In this document: in pieces, positions 26,800 to 35,640 of the stretch
Layout of the letters: each line of letters begins with the position of its first letter
Position numbering within the stretch: the first letter of the stretch is position 1
Assembly (NCBI GenBank): GCA_041397525.1
Contig: JAWKWL010000005.1
Location: 248,001-312,000, forward strand
From: BOKV01 sp041397525
GTDB taxonomy: Bacteria > Pseudomonadota > Alphaproteobacteria > Rhizobiales > Rhizobiaceae
DNA: 64,000 nucleotides
Reading direction: 5' to 3'
Program-made: the position numbers and the translations under genes
The notes under the pieces: generated by a model
What the model saw: only the letters and a program-made list of their open reading frames with translations
The model's database searches: none
Told to the model about the DNA's origin: nothing

Positions 26800-28017
26800 G
26801 TGGTTACAGATAATTCTCGGATCGTCGCCCGTATCCTGGGCGGGTTTTCGCCGCTGACAATCGCGCTCGGCATCACGATGACGGTTGCCTATGGCTCGCT
26901 GTTTTACAGCTTTCCAATTCTGGCACCTGCAATCATGGCCGAGTTTGGCTGGTCGCGGACGTTTGTCTTCGGGGCCTTTTCCTCGGCTCTGGTCGCAGGT
27001 GCATTCTTCGCGCCATTTTCCGGACGCCTGCTGGATCGTCGGGGCGGTCGCTTCGTGTTGTCACTTGGCACGGTCCTGTCATCTGCTGCACTTGTCGCCA
27101 TGGCATGGGTCAATGGTCCGACCGGCTTCATGGTTGCGCTCTTCGCGATCGAAGCCACTGCCACGTTCGTCCAGTATGAGGCAGGCTTTGCAACCCTTGC
27201 GCAACTGAAAGGTGAGGGCGCCCGCCCGCAGATTTCCGCCATCACCCTGATTGCCGGTTTTGCCTCGACCCTGTTCTGGCCGCTTTGCGGCTGGCTTCTC
27301 GCTCACATGGACTGGCGGCAGGTCTATCTGGTATTGGGGCTGGTCAACCTGGCCATCTGCCTGCCATTGCATATCGCCCTGCCTGGCCGTGGCAGAACGC
27401 AGCATGAAAAAAACCTGTCCGAAACGTCGATGCAGGTGAGACCGCGGCTGGCTGCAAGAGAAAGGCGAAATGTCCTGCTTGCGCTGGCAATCGCCTTTTC
27501 CGCAGGCGGCTTTGTTATCGCAGCAGTACAAGCACATTTTCCGCGCCTGTTTGTGGAGGCTGGTTATTCGGTGGCTGCTGCCGCTGCCTTTGGAGCCATG
27601 ATCGGACCGTTTCAGGTCGGCTCGCGCATCATCGAATTGCTGTATGGCCAGCGTCATCACCCGGTCATCGTGGGCCTTGTGGCAAATGCTGCGCTGGTGG
27701 CAGGTGTTGCATTGCTGCTGGCGATCGGCTTCGGGGCTCCGGCAGCCATTGCATTTGCGGCACTGTTCGGCACGGGGCAGGGACTTGCCCATATTATCCG
27801 GGGCGCGATTCCCCTGGCGCTGTTCGGCCCCGATGGGTATGGGCAGCTTACCGGCAATCTCGGTTTTTTCCGGATATTGGTAACAGCAAGCGCCCCGGTT
27901 GCCATTGCTGCAATCAGCGACGCCAATGGAAACCGGATGGCGATCATTGCCATCATTGCAATGGCAGCCGTGGCATTTCTCGCCTTGCTGCCTTTGCGCC
28001 GTTACGCGCGGTCATGA
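26800..28017 (+). CDS. MFS transporter
   Basis: A 405-residue major facilitator with twelve predicted helices. It has an MFS signature between helices 2 and 3 (FSGRLLDRRGGRFVLSLG) and a basic central loop (GRTQHEKNLSETSMQVRPR). Its YGSLFYSFPILAPAIMAEFGWSRTF opening resembles the oxalate/monocarboxylate-type MFS group. The start codon is GTG, 4 bases after the stop of the hydrolase. Probably takes up or exports whatever the hydrolase or the TetR regulon deals with. Its stop abuts the convergent gene at 28018. Confidence 0.88.
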   Translation: MVTDNSRIVARILGGFSPLTIALGITMTVAYGSLFYSFPILAPAIMAEFGWSRTFVFGAFSSALVAGAFFAPFSGRLLDRRGGRFVLSLGTVLSSAALVAMAWVNGPTGFMVALFAIEATATFVQYEAGFATLAQLKGEGARPQISAITLIAGFASTLFWPLCGWLLAHMDWRQVYLVLGLVNLAICLPLHIALPGRGRTQHEKNLSETSMQVRPRLAARERRNVLLALAIAFSAGGFVIAAVQAHFPRLFVEAGYSVAAAAAFGAMIGPFQVGSRIIELLYGQRHHPVIVGLVANAALVAGVALLLAIGFGAPAAIAFAALFGTGQGLAHIIRGAIPLALFGPDGYGQLTGNLGFFRILVTASAPVAIAAISDANGNRMAIIAIIAMAAVAFLALLPLRRYARS

Positions 28018-29226
28018 CTATTCGTTCGCCTTGACCGTGACGCCAAGCAAGCCAAGCAGCGCTGGTGGACCGGCAATCGCTGTTCCAACAATCTGGGCGA
28101 AGGCAACCGGTTCGGCTGGTGCAATGGTAATGGTCAGCGACTTCGGGTTGCTGCCGAATTTTGCCAGTGCCTCACCTACCATGGCCGAGAACTCCGGATT
28201 GTCGAGCGCCTGCGTCATGCCCATCGCCATCACGGGCGCCATCTGCGCAAGTTCTTCGCGGGTCACTCCCATTGCCGCCGCCTGGATATCGAGAACCCTG
28301 CTGACGATTGACTGGTCATCAAACGAGACTGTGGCACCCGCCAGCTTCAATTCGGCCAGTACCCCCATCAACTGTGCTGCCGCAGCCTTTTGCGCTTCTG
28401 GATCATTCCTGCCTGCCTTGCTGGCCGCAAGTGAGGTTTCCCGTATCTTGCGAACCAAAGCCATGTCATAGCCGTCAATGGCCAGGGTCATGTTCAGTTT
28501 TCCGACATTGGTGGTGTCAAAGCTGTATTCCTTCAGTTCCATCCGACCGGTGTCGAGGTTGAAACTGCCATCAAGGCGGATGGCGATCTTGAGCGTTTCC
28601 AGTCCCAGCGCCTGTATCTGTGCCTTGGCTTTCGCGTCCTTCACCTGTGAAAGGTCGATGGCCACTTCGGAAACCGACATTTCCGTGCTGAATTCGTTCC
28701 TGTCTGTGGCCTTCTCCGTGACGACCTCCGCGCCGGAAACAGATACCACTTCCGAGCCTGAAACATTCATGGTCATCCGGCCGATCCTGTATGAGACCGT
28801 TTTGGACGGCAGAAACGGTGCATCGATATCATTGGGATCGGGGAAATAGAGATTGGTGCCTTCACCTCCATCAATCGTGACGAAAAAATCTTCGCCCTTG
28901 TCGGTCTTTCCGTCCAGTGAAATGCCGCCGAACTTCAGGCTGTCGATCACGATGCTCTTGCCCGAGATTTCCCGGACGCCATTGGCCTCGACCGATTTAA
29001 CCTGGAGGGGCTTTGCCATGCCTTTGCCGGCAATTTCGATATCCGACAGCCGGAAGCTGTCCGGGCCGGTTTCCTCGATTTTCCCGACATCAAGCATTGC
29101 CCCGCTGATGGCCGCCTGCGCCCTGAGACCTGCCACGAGCGTCGCTCCGTCAATCGCATGGGCTGGCTGGGCGATGAAGATTGCAACTGACGTTGAGCAG
29201 GCAAGTTTGGTGAACCAGTGCATCAT
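28018..29226 (-). CDS. Periplasmic hypothetical protein, beta-rich
   Basis: A 402-residue protein with a signal peptide (residues 1-24, AQPAHAID). It is rich in alternating hydrophobic strands and Asp/Gly turns (SFRLSDIEIAGKGM, SIVIDSLKFGGISLDG, MTMNVSGSEVVSVSGAEVV), with an Ala-rich helical part around 265-330. I do not recognise the family. Start chosen at the first ATG of the signal peptide; a second ATG follows at once. Convergent with the MFS gene and divergent from parC. Confidence 0.7.
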   Translation of the reverse strand: MMHWFTKLACSTSVAIFIAQPAHAIDGATLVAGLRAQAAISGAMLDVGKIEETGPDSFRLSDIEIAGKGMAKPLQVKSVEANGVREISGKSIVIDSLKFGGISLDGKTDKGEDFFVTIDGGEGTNLYFPDPNDIDAPFLPSKTVSYRIGRMTMNVSGSEVVSVSGAEVVTEKATDRNEFSTEMSVSEVAIDLSQVKDAKAKAQIQALGLETLKIAIRLDGSFNLDTGRMELKEYSFDTTNVGKLNMTLAIDGYDMALVRKIRETSLAASKAGRNDPEAQKAAAAQLMGVLAELKLAGATVSFDDQSIVSRVLDIQAAAMGVTREELAQMAPVMAMGMTQALDNPEFSAMVGEALAKFGSNPKSLTITIAPAEPVAFAQIVGTAIAGPPALLGLLGVTVKANE

Positions 29227-29372
29227 GAGGCGGCGACTCCGTATAGCGCAATTGATGTGTCGGCAAAGTTGCATCGAAAAGTGACAAAAGTATTGATGGC
29301 AATCCTGTCACTTCAGTCTCCTTCGGAAATTGCACACTTGTCACGCGGCAACACCCGTATTAACCCGAGACC

Positions 29373-31679
29373 ATGGGAAAAGACCTGATTCCGGGCAAAG
29401 ATGGCGGCGAGGGCGATGACGTCCAGGCCGTTGATCTGAAATCCGCGCTGGAAGAGCGCTATCTTGCCTATGCCTTGTCCACGATCATGGGCCGCGCCCT
29501 GCCGGATGTGCGCGACGGCTTGAAACCCGTGCACCGGCGTATCCTGCACGCCATGCGCATCCTCAGGCTCGATCCCAACACCGGCTTCAAGAAATGCGCC
29601 CGAATCGTTGGCGATGTCATCATCGGTAAATTCCATCCTCATGGCGACCAGGCGGTCTATGACGCCCTGGTGCGGCTCGCGCAGGATTTTGCGGTTCGCT
29701 ATCCGCTGGTAGATGGCCAGGGCAATTTCGGCAATATCGACGGTGATAACGCGGCTGCCATGCGTTACACCGAAGCGCGCATGACCGAGGTTGCCATCCT
29801 GCTGATGGAAGGCATCAACGAGGATGCGGTCGATTTCCGGGACACCTATGATGGCGAGGATTCCGAACCAATCGTCCTGCCGGGGGCATTTCCCAACCTG
29901 TTGGCAAATGGTTCGTCCGGCATTGCTGTCGGCATGGCAACATCGATTCCGCCGCACAATGCTGCCGAACTTTGCGACGCGGCGCTCCATCTGATCCAGC
30001 ATCCCAATGCTTCGGTTGAGAAGATCGTCGATTTCGTGAAAGGCCCGGACCTGCCGACTGGCGGGATTATCGTCGAGGAACGCGAATCCATCGTCGAGGC
30101 CTACCGCACCGGCAGGGGTGGTTTTCGCGTCCGCGCGCGCTGGGAAAGGGAAGATGCAGGCCGTGGTGGCTATCGCATCATCGTCACCGAAATCCCATGG
30201 CAGGTGCAGAAATCACGCCTGATCGAGAAGATCGCCGAATTGCTGATGGCGCGCAAACTGCCGCTGGTCGAGGACATTCGCGATGAATCGGCCGAGGATA
30301 TCCGCATTGTCATCGAGCCGAAGAGCCGTACTGTCGATCCCGAACTGATGATGGAATCGCTGTTCAAGCTGACCGAGCTTGAAAGCCGCATCTCGCTCAA
30401 CATGAACGTGCTGTCGCATGGCAAGGTGCCCAATGTGCTTTCGCTGCCGCAGGTGCTGCGCGAATGGCTCGATCATCGCCGCGAAGTGTTGCAGCGCCGC
30501 TCGCGCCATCGCCTTGCCCAGATTGAAAAACGTCTGGAAGTCCTGGGCGGACTTCTGATCGCTTATCTCAACATTGATGAGGTGATCCGCATCATCCGCT
30601 TTGAGGATGAGCCGAAGAAGAAGCTCGTCGAGACCTTCAACCTCACCGAGGTTCAGGTAGAGGCGATCCTGAACATGCGCCTGCGTGCACTCGCCAAGCT
30701 CGAGGAAATCGAGATCAGGACCGAGCATGAAGCGCTCATGAAGGAGAAGGAGCAGATCGAACAGCTACTCGCCTCAGAAGACCTGCAATGGAAAGTGCTT
30801 GCACAGGACATTCGCCAGATACGGGCGAAGTTCGGGCCCGAAACTCCGCTCGGCAAGCGCCGCACCACCTTTGCCACCGCGCCTGACCGCGACATCAAGG
30901 ACATTCAGCAGGCAATGATCGAGAAGGAGCCGGTCACGGTTGTCATCTCGGAAAAAGGCTGGATCCGCGCAATGAAAGGCCATATCGGCGATTTCACTTC
31001 TCTGACCTTCAAGGAAGGTGACCGCCTCAAGACAGCATTCCATGCCGAAACCACCGACAAGGTGATCCTGTTCACGACTGGTGGCAAGTTCTTCACGCTG
31101 GGCGCAGACAAGCTGCCGGGCGGGCGCGGCCATGGCGAGCCGGTGCGTGTCATGATCGACATGGAAAACGATGCTGATATCATCGCTGCATTCCGCCACG
31201 ATCCGGACCGCAAATTGCTGGTGGCTTCCACACTGGGCAATGGTTTCATCGTGCCGGAGGCCGAAGTCATCGCCAATACCCGCAAGGGCAAGCAGGTGAT
31301 GAATGTCGCCTTGCCAGTGGAGGCGCGGCTGTGCCTGCCGGTGCCGAATGAAGCAGACCATCTTGCTGTCATTGGCCTCAACCGGAAATTGCTGGTCTTC
31401 CCGTTCCGCGATGATGCCAAGCCCGAAAGCAAGGTTCCCGAACTAACCCGCGGCAAGGGCGTGCGACTGCAAAAATACCGTCAGGGTGACCTTGTCGAAG
31501 AGAGCGGTATTCTCGACGCCAAGGCGTTTCGCATGGCAGATGGCCTGAGCTGGACCGATACGGCAGGCCGGGTTCACACCAGGACCGAGACGGAACTCGC
31601 TGACTGGATCAGCGCGCGGGCATCTGCGGGGCGCAATGCCCCCAAGGGCTTCCCACGCAGCGGCAGGTTCGAGGGCTGA
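29373..31679 (+). CDS. parC: DNA topoisomerase IV subunit A
   Basis: Type IIA topoisomerase subunit that decatenates daughter chromosomes together with ParE. It is 768 residues with the ParC/GyrA core: YALSTIMGRALPDVRDGLKPVHRRIL, the quinolone-resistance region IGKFHPHGDQAVYDALV, and the catalytic Tyr132 in AAMRYTEARM. The C-terminal beta-pinwheel repeats are shorter and less regular than in GyrA, and the GyrA box is absent, which is why I call parC. Normal length for rhizobia. Ends near a hairpin shared with the convergent TadG-like gene. Confidence 0.95.
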   Translation: MGKDLIPGKDGGEGDDVQAVDLKSALEERYLAYALSTIMGRALPDVRDGLKPVHRRILHAMRILRLDPNTGFKKCARIVGDVIIGKFHPHGDQAVYDALVRLAQDFAVRYPLVDGQGNFGNIDGDNAAAMRYTEARMTEVAILLMEGINEDAVDFRDTYDGEDSEPIVLPGAFPNLLANGSSGIAVGMATSIPPHNAAELCDAALHLIQHPNASVEKIVDFVKGPDLPTGGIIVEERESIVEAYRTGRGGFRVRARWEREDAGRGGYRIIVTEIPWQVQKSRLIEKIAELLMARKLPLVEDIRDESAEDIRIVIEPKSRTVDPELMMESLFKLTELESRISLNMNVLSHGKVPNVLSLPQVLREWLDHRREVLQRRSRHRLAQIEKRLEVLGGLLIAYLNIDEVIRIIRFEDEPKKKLVETFNLTEVQVEAILNMRLRALAKLEEIEIRTEHEALMKEKEQIEQLLASEDLQWKVLAQDIRQIRAKFGPETPLGKRRTTFATAPDRDIKDIQQAMIEKEPVTVVISEKGWIRAMKGHIGDFTSLTFKEGDRLKTAFHAETTDKVILFTTGGKFFTLGADKLPGGRGHGEPVRVMIDMENDADIIAAFRHDPDRKLLVASTLGNGFIVPEAEVIANTRKGKQVMNVALPVEARLCLPVPNEADHLAVIGLNRKLLVFPFRDDAKPESKVPELTRGKGVRLQKYRQGDLVEESGILDAKAFRMADGLSWTDTAGRVHTRTETELADWISARASAGRNAPKGFPRSGRFEG

Positions 31680-31688
31680 AAAAAGAAG

Positions 31689-31710
31689 TGGCGGGAGTTT
31701 CCTCCCGCCA
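31689..31710 (-). terminator. Terminator between parC and TadG-like gene
   Basis: A 9-bp stem (tggcgggag / ctcccgcca) with the loop tttc. On the minus strand it is followed by CTTCTTTTTT, the pattern of an intrinsic terminator for the minus-strand TadG-like gene ending at 31714. On the plus strand the downstream T-content is weaker. Confidence 0.75.
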
Positions 31711-31713
31711 TTC

Positions 31714-32958
31714 TTACCTTACCAGATAGGCCGTGATCGACTTTTCATACAGTTCCTCGGGAATGGGGACGTCCGTATGCGCCGCGTCGATATTGAAGTT
31801 CAACGTCGCACTACCATTGAGGGTAATCGTGTTGGCGACGATCGAACTGAAGGGAGATCCTGTATTCACTTCACCGCTGCCGTTGATCCGCAAGTCCCGG
31901 TTTCCGAAATACATCAGGCCTTCGAAGTAGGTATTGGAATTGCCGCTGAATTCCGATGACTTCGTCATATCCGAGTTCGGATCGAAGAAGAATATGAATC
32001 CTGCCATGTCACCGGTTTCCATCGCGACCAGGTGGAATGTCGTTCCGCCTGAAAAATTGACCGCGATATCGTCACCGGTAAAATAGAAGCTGACGCCTTC
32101 GCCTTCCAGATGCGAGCTGCCGGTGGTCTTGAAAGCGCCGTTCTTGATGATATAGAGGCCGGGACTGAATGTCACCTGCGCTCCGGACCCGATGCTCAGA
32201 CCGCCGCAATAGACACCTGGATTGAGCGTGACAGTCCGGTTCGCATTGACTTTGTAGTCGGTGTAAGTGCAATTGCCCACGGTCGGCAGGTCATAGTCAT
32301 TGAACGGATCGGGAAGTATGGCACAGCTCGTTTCCGGCGGCGGCTGGATGCGACCGAGGCCCGAATCAACCCCGCCGACAAAACAATTGCTTTCCGATTC
32401 AATTTCAGTGTTGCTGCCATTCAGATCGACCGCCTTGGATGAATCAGAATTCACGTGCACGCCGCATTTCTTGGCATCAATCTTCGAGTTGCCATTGAGC
32501 GTCAGCACCCCGCTACCCGATTCACTGAGCGATACGAAGCATTTGGCACCTTCGAATACCTCGTCATAGGCGACTTCTGCCAGTACTCCAATCTTGATGG
32601 GCGCTTGGTCGATGATCGAAAGGAATGTCGGCTGATAGAACTTGTGCAACGTCACCGTCAGCCTGTTCGCCTTTTTGTCGAGATCGACCTCTGGATCGCC
32701 CTCGATATCGAAGTCCGAAGCAACCACGTTTTTGGCGTCACCCAGAAGATCGTTTTCGGTCCGCCCCGCCTGCTCCAATTGCTTGGTGGCATAAAGGGCT
32801 GAGGCGTCAGCTGTCTCCTGCAATCGCCAACGATGGCGCTGCATCTCCGAATAATCGATCGCCATGCCAGTCAGGAACATGACTGGCATGATGGTGAGCC
32901 CGAACGTGATGGCGAAATTGCCGCGCTTGTCGGCCAGGAATTTGATTAGCTTCTTCAA
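31714..32958 (-). CDS. TadG-like pilus-assembly protein with beta-helix C-terminus (paralogue)
   Basis: A 414-residue protein with the same plan as the gene at 21808. It has GNFAITFGL at the start, one transmembrane helix, AIDYS and ETADASALYATKQ (the TadE/G-like segment), then a long strand-turn repeat region (LNPGVYCGGLSIGSGAQVTFSPG and LEGEGVSFYFTG, among others) that suggests a beta-helix. I chose the TTG at 32958 because AGGGGG sits 7 bases upstream; an ATG 11 codons further upstream has no such site. A CtrA-type box lies 65 bp upstream. Surface or pilus-related role inferred; no other tad genes in the window. Confidence 0.75.
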   Translation of the reverse strand: MKKLIKFLADKRGNFAITFGLTIMPVMFLTGMAIDYSEMQRHRWRLQETADASALYATKQLEQAGRTENDLLGDAKNVVASDFDIEGDPEVDLDKKANRLTVTLHKFYQPTFLSIIDQAPIKIGVLAEVAYDEVFEGAKCFVSLSESGSGVLTLNGNSKIDAKKCGVHVNSDSSKAVDLNGSNTEIESESNCFVGGVDSGLGRIQPPPETSCAILPDPFNDYDLPTVGNCTYTDYKVNANRTVTLNPGVYCGGLSIGSGAQVTFSPGLYIIKNGAFKTTGSSHLEGEGVSFYFTGDDIAVNFSGGTTFHLVAMETGDMAGFIFFFDPNSDMTKSSEFSGNSNTYFEGLMYFGNRDLRINGSGEVNTGSPFSSIVANTITLNGSATLNFNIDAAHTDVPIPEELYEKSITAYLVR

Positions 32959-33022
32959 TTGGAAACCCCCTGCATTTCCTTCGACATACAACAGGCGAGT
33001 TACATGAAGTTTAGTGGGCGAA

Positions 33023-33037
33023 CTAAAAATATCTTAA
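33023..33037 (-). promoter_or_regulatory. CtrA-type box upstream of TadG-like paralogue
   Basis: On the minus strand the site reads TTAA-N7-TTAG, one mismatch from the CtrA consensus. It is 65 bases before the chosen TTG start of the TadG-like gene. The other TadG-like gene has the perfect site, which makes shared CtrA control more believable than either site alone. Confidence 0.4.
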
Positions 33038-33066
33038 ACCTTGAGTGTTTTTTGCCACGGAGCCGG

Positions 33067-33630
33067 TCACTCACTGATCCCGTGTTCCAGGATTACCGGC
33101 ACCACAAGTTCTTCCTCGTCACACAGGTGCCGGTCGAGGAAAATGCCAAACTGGCCAATTGTTTTTTCAAGCGTTCCCACGGGGTCAGTCGCACTGCGGT
33201 TTTCCATGATCGCCGACAATGCCGCATTGGTGTCGCCGGTCATGGTTTCCAGCAGATCATGCAGCGCATGGTGGTCAGCGTCGAGCATTTCAAACCCTTG
33301 AGCCAACCGTTTTTCACGCGCAACCAGCATCGGAAAATAGTGCCCGTCCTCGATCTGGTGATGGCCATGCAGATTGTTGATGAACATTGAGGCGTAGCGA
33401 TACAGCCGGTTGCCATAGACGGCTGCTTCAAGCTTGCCATCGAGAAACCACTGCGCTTCCTCGCCAAGTTTTGCCTGCAATTCGCGAAACATCAGGTGCC
33501 GATCGAGCCAGAACCGCGTCAATTCATTGAAATTCGCGTGCCCGCTCCACGCTCCGCGTGGATATCGCTCTGCCAGAATTCTCAAATGTTGCGGCAGGCC
33601 GCTGCGGTTTTCGATACTGAGTTCATTCAT
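33067..33630 (-). CDS. Hemerythrin-domain protein
   Basis: A 187-residue four-helix protein with the spacing of His and Glu residues that bind a di-iron centre: FWLDRHLMF, LHGHHQIEDGHYFPML, DADHHALHDLL and LDRHLCDEEELVVPVILEH. It probably senses or binds oxygen, nitric oxide or iron in the cytoplasm. The exact ligand set cannot be proved by eye. Start at the ATG two codons inside the first possible one. It stands between the TadG-like gene and a serine hydrolase and is divergent from the latter. Confidence 0.85.
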   Translation of the reverse strand: MNELSIENRSGLPQHLRILAERYPRGAWSGHANFNELTRFWLDRHLMFRELQAKLGEEAQWFLDGKLEAAVYGNRLYRYASMFINNLHGHHQIEDGHYFPMLVAREKRLAQGFEMLDADHHALHDLLETMTGDTNAALSAIMENRSATDPVGTLEKTIGQFGIFLDRHLCDEEELVVPVILEHGISE

Positions 33631-33790
33631 GATCATTCCTGCTTCTAATGGAACAGGCGGGAGCAGCGCAATTTCAAAATCCGCTTGAACGGCACGGTAA
33701 TATTGCGGCCCGGTTTGATATTTCCTGCTTGCTGCAACCGTACTGCCGTCGCAAAGTCGCGACCGTGATTTGCGAAAGGGAGGTCAGCAC

Positions 33791-34966
33791 ATGAGCTTGC
33801 GGGAAGCGCGTGTCGAGGCGATGGCGCGCCGATACACTGATAGCGGAGCCTATGCGTCCATGGAATGGCTGGTGATGCGCGATGGCCACGAATGGCTGCG
33901 CGGTTCCTGCGGCATGGCCGATCCCTCCAATGGTGTGGTGCTTCCCGACAAGCCGATCCACCGCATCTATTCGATGACCAAACCGGTCGTTTCTGCAGTT
34001 GCGCTTATGCTCGTCGAGGAAGGACTTCTCCGCCTTTACGATCCCGTCGCCATGTTCATTCCCTCGTTCCGTAATCTGGAGGTTCTCGAGCGCGACGGCA
34101 TGAGCCGCAAACCGACGCGGATCATGACCATCGAGCATTTGATGACGCATCGCTCCGGCCTGTCCTATGGCTTTCTGCCGGATTGTCACGTTGCAGCGCT
34201 GTATCGCAAGACCGACTTGCGCGACACAGCAGGTCCGCTTTCACAAATGATAGACACCATTGCCGGTTTGCCGCTCGCCTTCGATCCCGGCAGCAAGTGG
34301 CAATACTCCGTGGCAACCGACGTGCTCGGCAGGGTCATCGAGGTCGTGACCGGCCAGCCGCTCAATGTCGTAGTGCAGGAACGGGTGCTGGACCGGCTCG
34401 GTGTGGAGGATACAGGTTTCTTTGTCCCGCCGGAAAAGCGCTCCCGCGTGATGCCGATGTTCGGCAACGAGAACATTGACGGCCTGTTTGTTTTCCCGGC
34501 CGGACCACAAAAACTTCTTCCGGCGGACGTTTCGAATTTCTATCCTGCCGACAACCCGGATTTCGCGCGCGGTGGTTACGGACTGTTTTCAACACTTGAT
34601 GACTATGCGGTGATCGCCGATTTTCTCGCTACCGGCCAGACCCGCCACGGTGACGCGCTGCTGTCACCACACATGATGCGGATGATGTGGCGCAACCGCA
34701 TCCCGCGCGAACAGATGCCGCTGATGCTGGGGCCTGTGCGTCTCGCAGGTTACGGCTTCTCGCTGGCCGGGCGGATCATGGCCGATCACGGTGCCGCAGA
34801 AAGCCTGTCGGGTGCCAGTGAATTCGGCTGGTCAGGTGCTGCCGGCACGTTTTTCTGGATCGACCCGCAGGAAGACATGACCGGAATCGTGATGACACAG
34901 TTCGTGGGTTCCAAACACCCGCATGCAGATGATATTCGTGCAGCATGCTACCAGGCACTGGAATAG
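33791..34966 (+). CDS. Beta-lactamase-family serine hydrolase (class C/EstB-like)
   Basis: A 391-residue enzyme of the penicillin-binding/beta-lactamase fold. It has SxxK at residues 61-64 (IYSMTKPVVS), a QYS-containing Tyr-x-x motif near 177, and a terminal GWSGAAGT in place of KTG. This pattern is typical of EstB-like esterases and of proteins annotated as class C family, and no signal peptide is seen. A cytoplasmic esterase is more likely than a beta-lactamase. The start at 33791 has AGGTCAG just upstream. It precedes a glutathione S-transferase gene by 12 bp. Confidence 0.85.
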   Translation: MSLREARVEAMARRYTDSGAYASMEWLVMRDGHEWLRGSCGMADPSNGVVLPDKPIHRIYSMTKPVVSAVALMLVEEGLLRLYDPVAMFIPSFRNLEVLERDGMSRKPTRIMTIEHLMTHRSGLSYGFLPDCHVAALYRKTDLRDTAGPLSQMIDTIAGLPLAFDPGSKWQYSVATDVLGRVIEVVTGQPLNVVVQERVLDRLGVEDTGFFVPPEKRSRVMPMFGNENIDGLFVFPAGPQKLLPADVSNFYPADNPDFARGGYGLFSTLDDYAVIADFLATGQTRHGDALLSPHMMRMMWRNRIPREQMPLMLGPVRLAGYGFSLAGRIMADHGAAESLSGASEFGWSGAAGTFFWIDPQEDMTGIVMTQFVGSKHPHADDIRAACYQALE

Positions 34967-34978
34967 GGACCGCGCAAC

Positions 34979-35617
34979 ATGAAATTGTTTATTGGAAACA
35001 AGAATTATTCTTCCTGGTCATTTCGGCCATGGGTCGCCATGAAGGCCAAAGGCATTTCCTTCGAGGAGACTCTCATCCCCTTCGATGATGAGGGCGGCAA
35101 TCCGGAGTTTCGCAAATTCTCCCCGTCCGGCAAGGTCCCGGTTCTCGTTGATGACGGCCTGACGGTGTGGGAATCGCTCGCCATCCTGGAATATCTGGCC
35201 GACCGCTTTCCTGATGCCGGTTTCTGGCCGCAGGATCGGGCAGCGAAGGCGCATGCGCGCTGCGTCGCAAATGAAATGCATGGCGGGTTTGGTGCATTGC
35301 GCTCGGCTTGTCCGATGAACATGCGCCGCGAAATCCGCGCCATTGCAGTCACGGATGCGCTTCGCAAGGACGTCGCACGTATCGAACAACTTTGGGCGCA
35401 ATGTCTGGAAAAATCCGGCGGACCGTTCCTGTTTGGCACGTTTTCCAATGCAGACGCGATGTACGCGCCTGTCGTCAACCGGCTGGAGAAATACGCGCTC
35501 TCACAAACGCCTGCAGTACTTGCCTACACAGCGGCCATGAAAGCGCATCCGGCCTGGATCGAATGGGAACGGGCAGCCCTTGCAGAAACATGGATCGTTC
35601 CGGCGGACGAAGCCTGA
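34979..35617 (+). CDS. Glutathione S-transferase family protein
   Basis: A 212-residue GST. The thioredoxin-like N-domain is intact: KLFIGNKNYSSWSFRPWVAMK, the cis-Pro motif GKVPVLV near 56-62, and the ESLAI turn that holds the glutathione gamma-glutamyl group. An all-helical C-domain follows. Resembles the zeta/YfcF-like group of bacterial GSTs. Likely co-transcribed with the serine hydrolase 12 bp upstream. Confidence 0.9.
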   Translation: MKLFIGNKNYSSWSFRPWVAMKAKGISFEETLIPFDDEGGNPEFRKFSPSGKVPVLVDDGLTVWESLAILEYLADRFPDAGFWPQDRAAKAHARCVANEMHGGFGALRSACPMNMRREIRAIAVTDALRKDVARIEQLWAQCLEKSGGPFLFGTFSNADAMYAPVVNRLEKYALSQTPAVLAYTAAMKAHPAWIEWERAALAETWIVPADEA

Positions 35618-35640
35618 TCCGCGGCAAATTGGCGGGAAGG

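Noticed and set aside
33791..34966. Beta-lactamase (antibiotic resistance gene)
   Set aside because: SxxK is present, but no signal peptide is seen and the KTG-equivalent is GWSG-like, as in EstB-type esterases.
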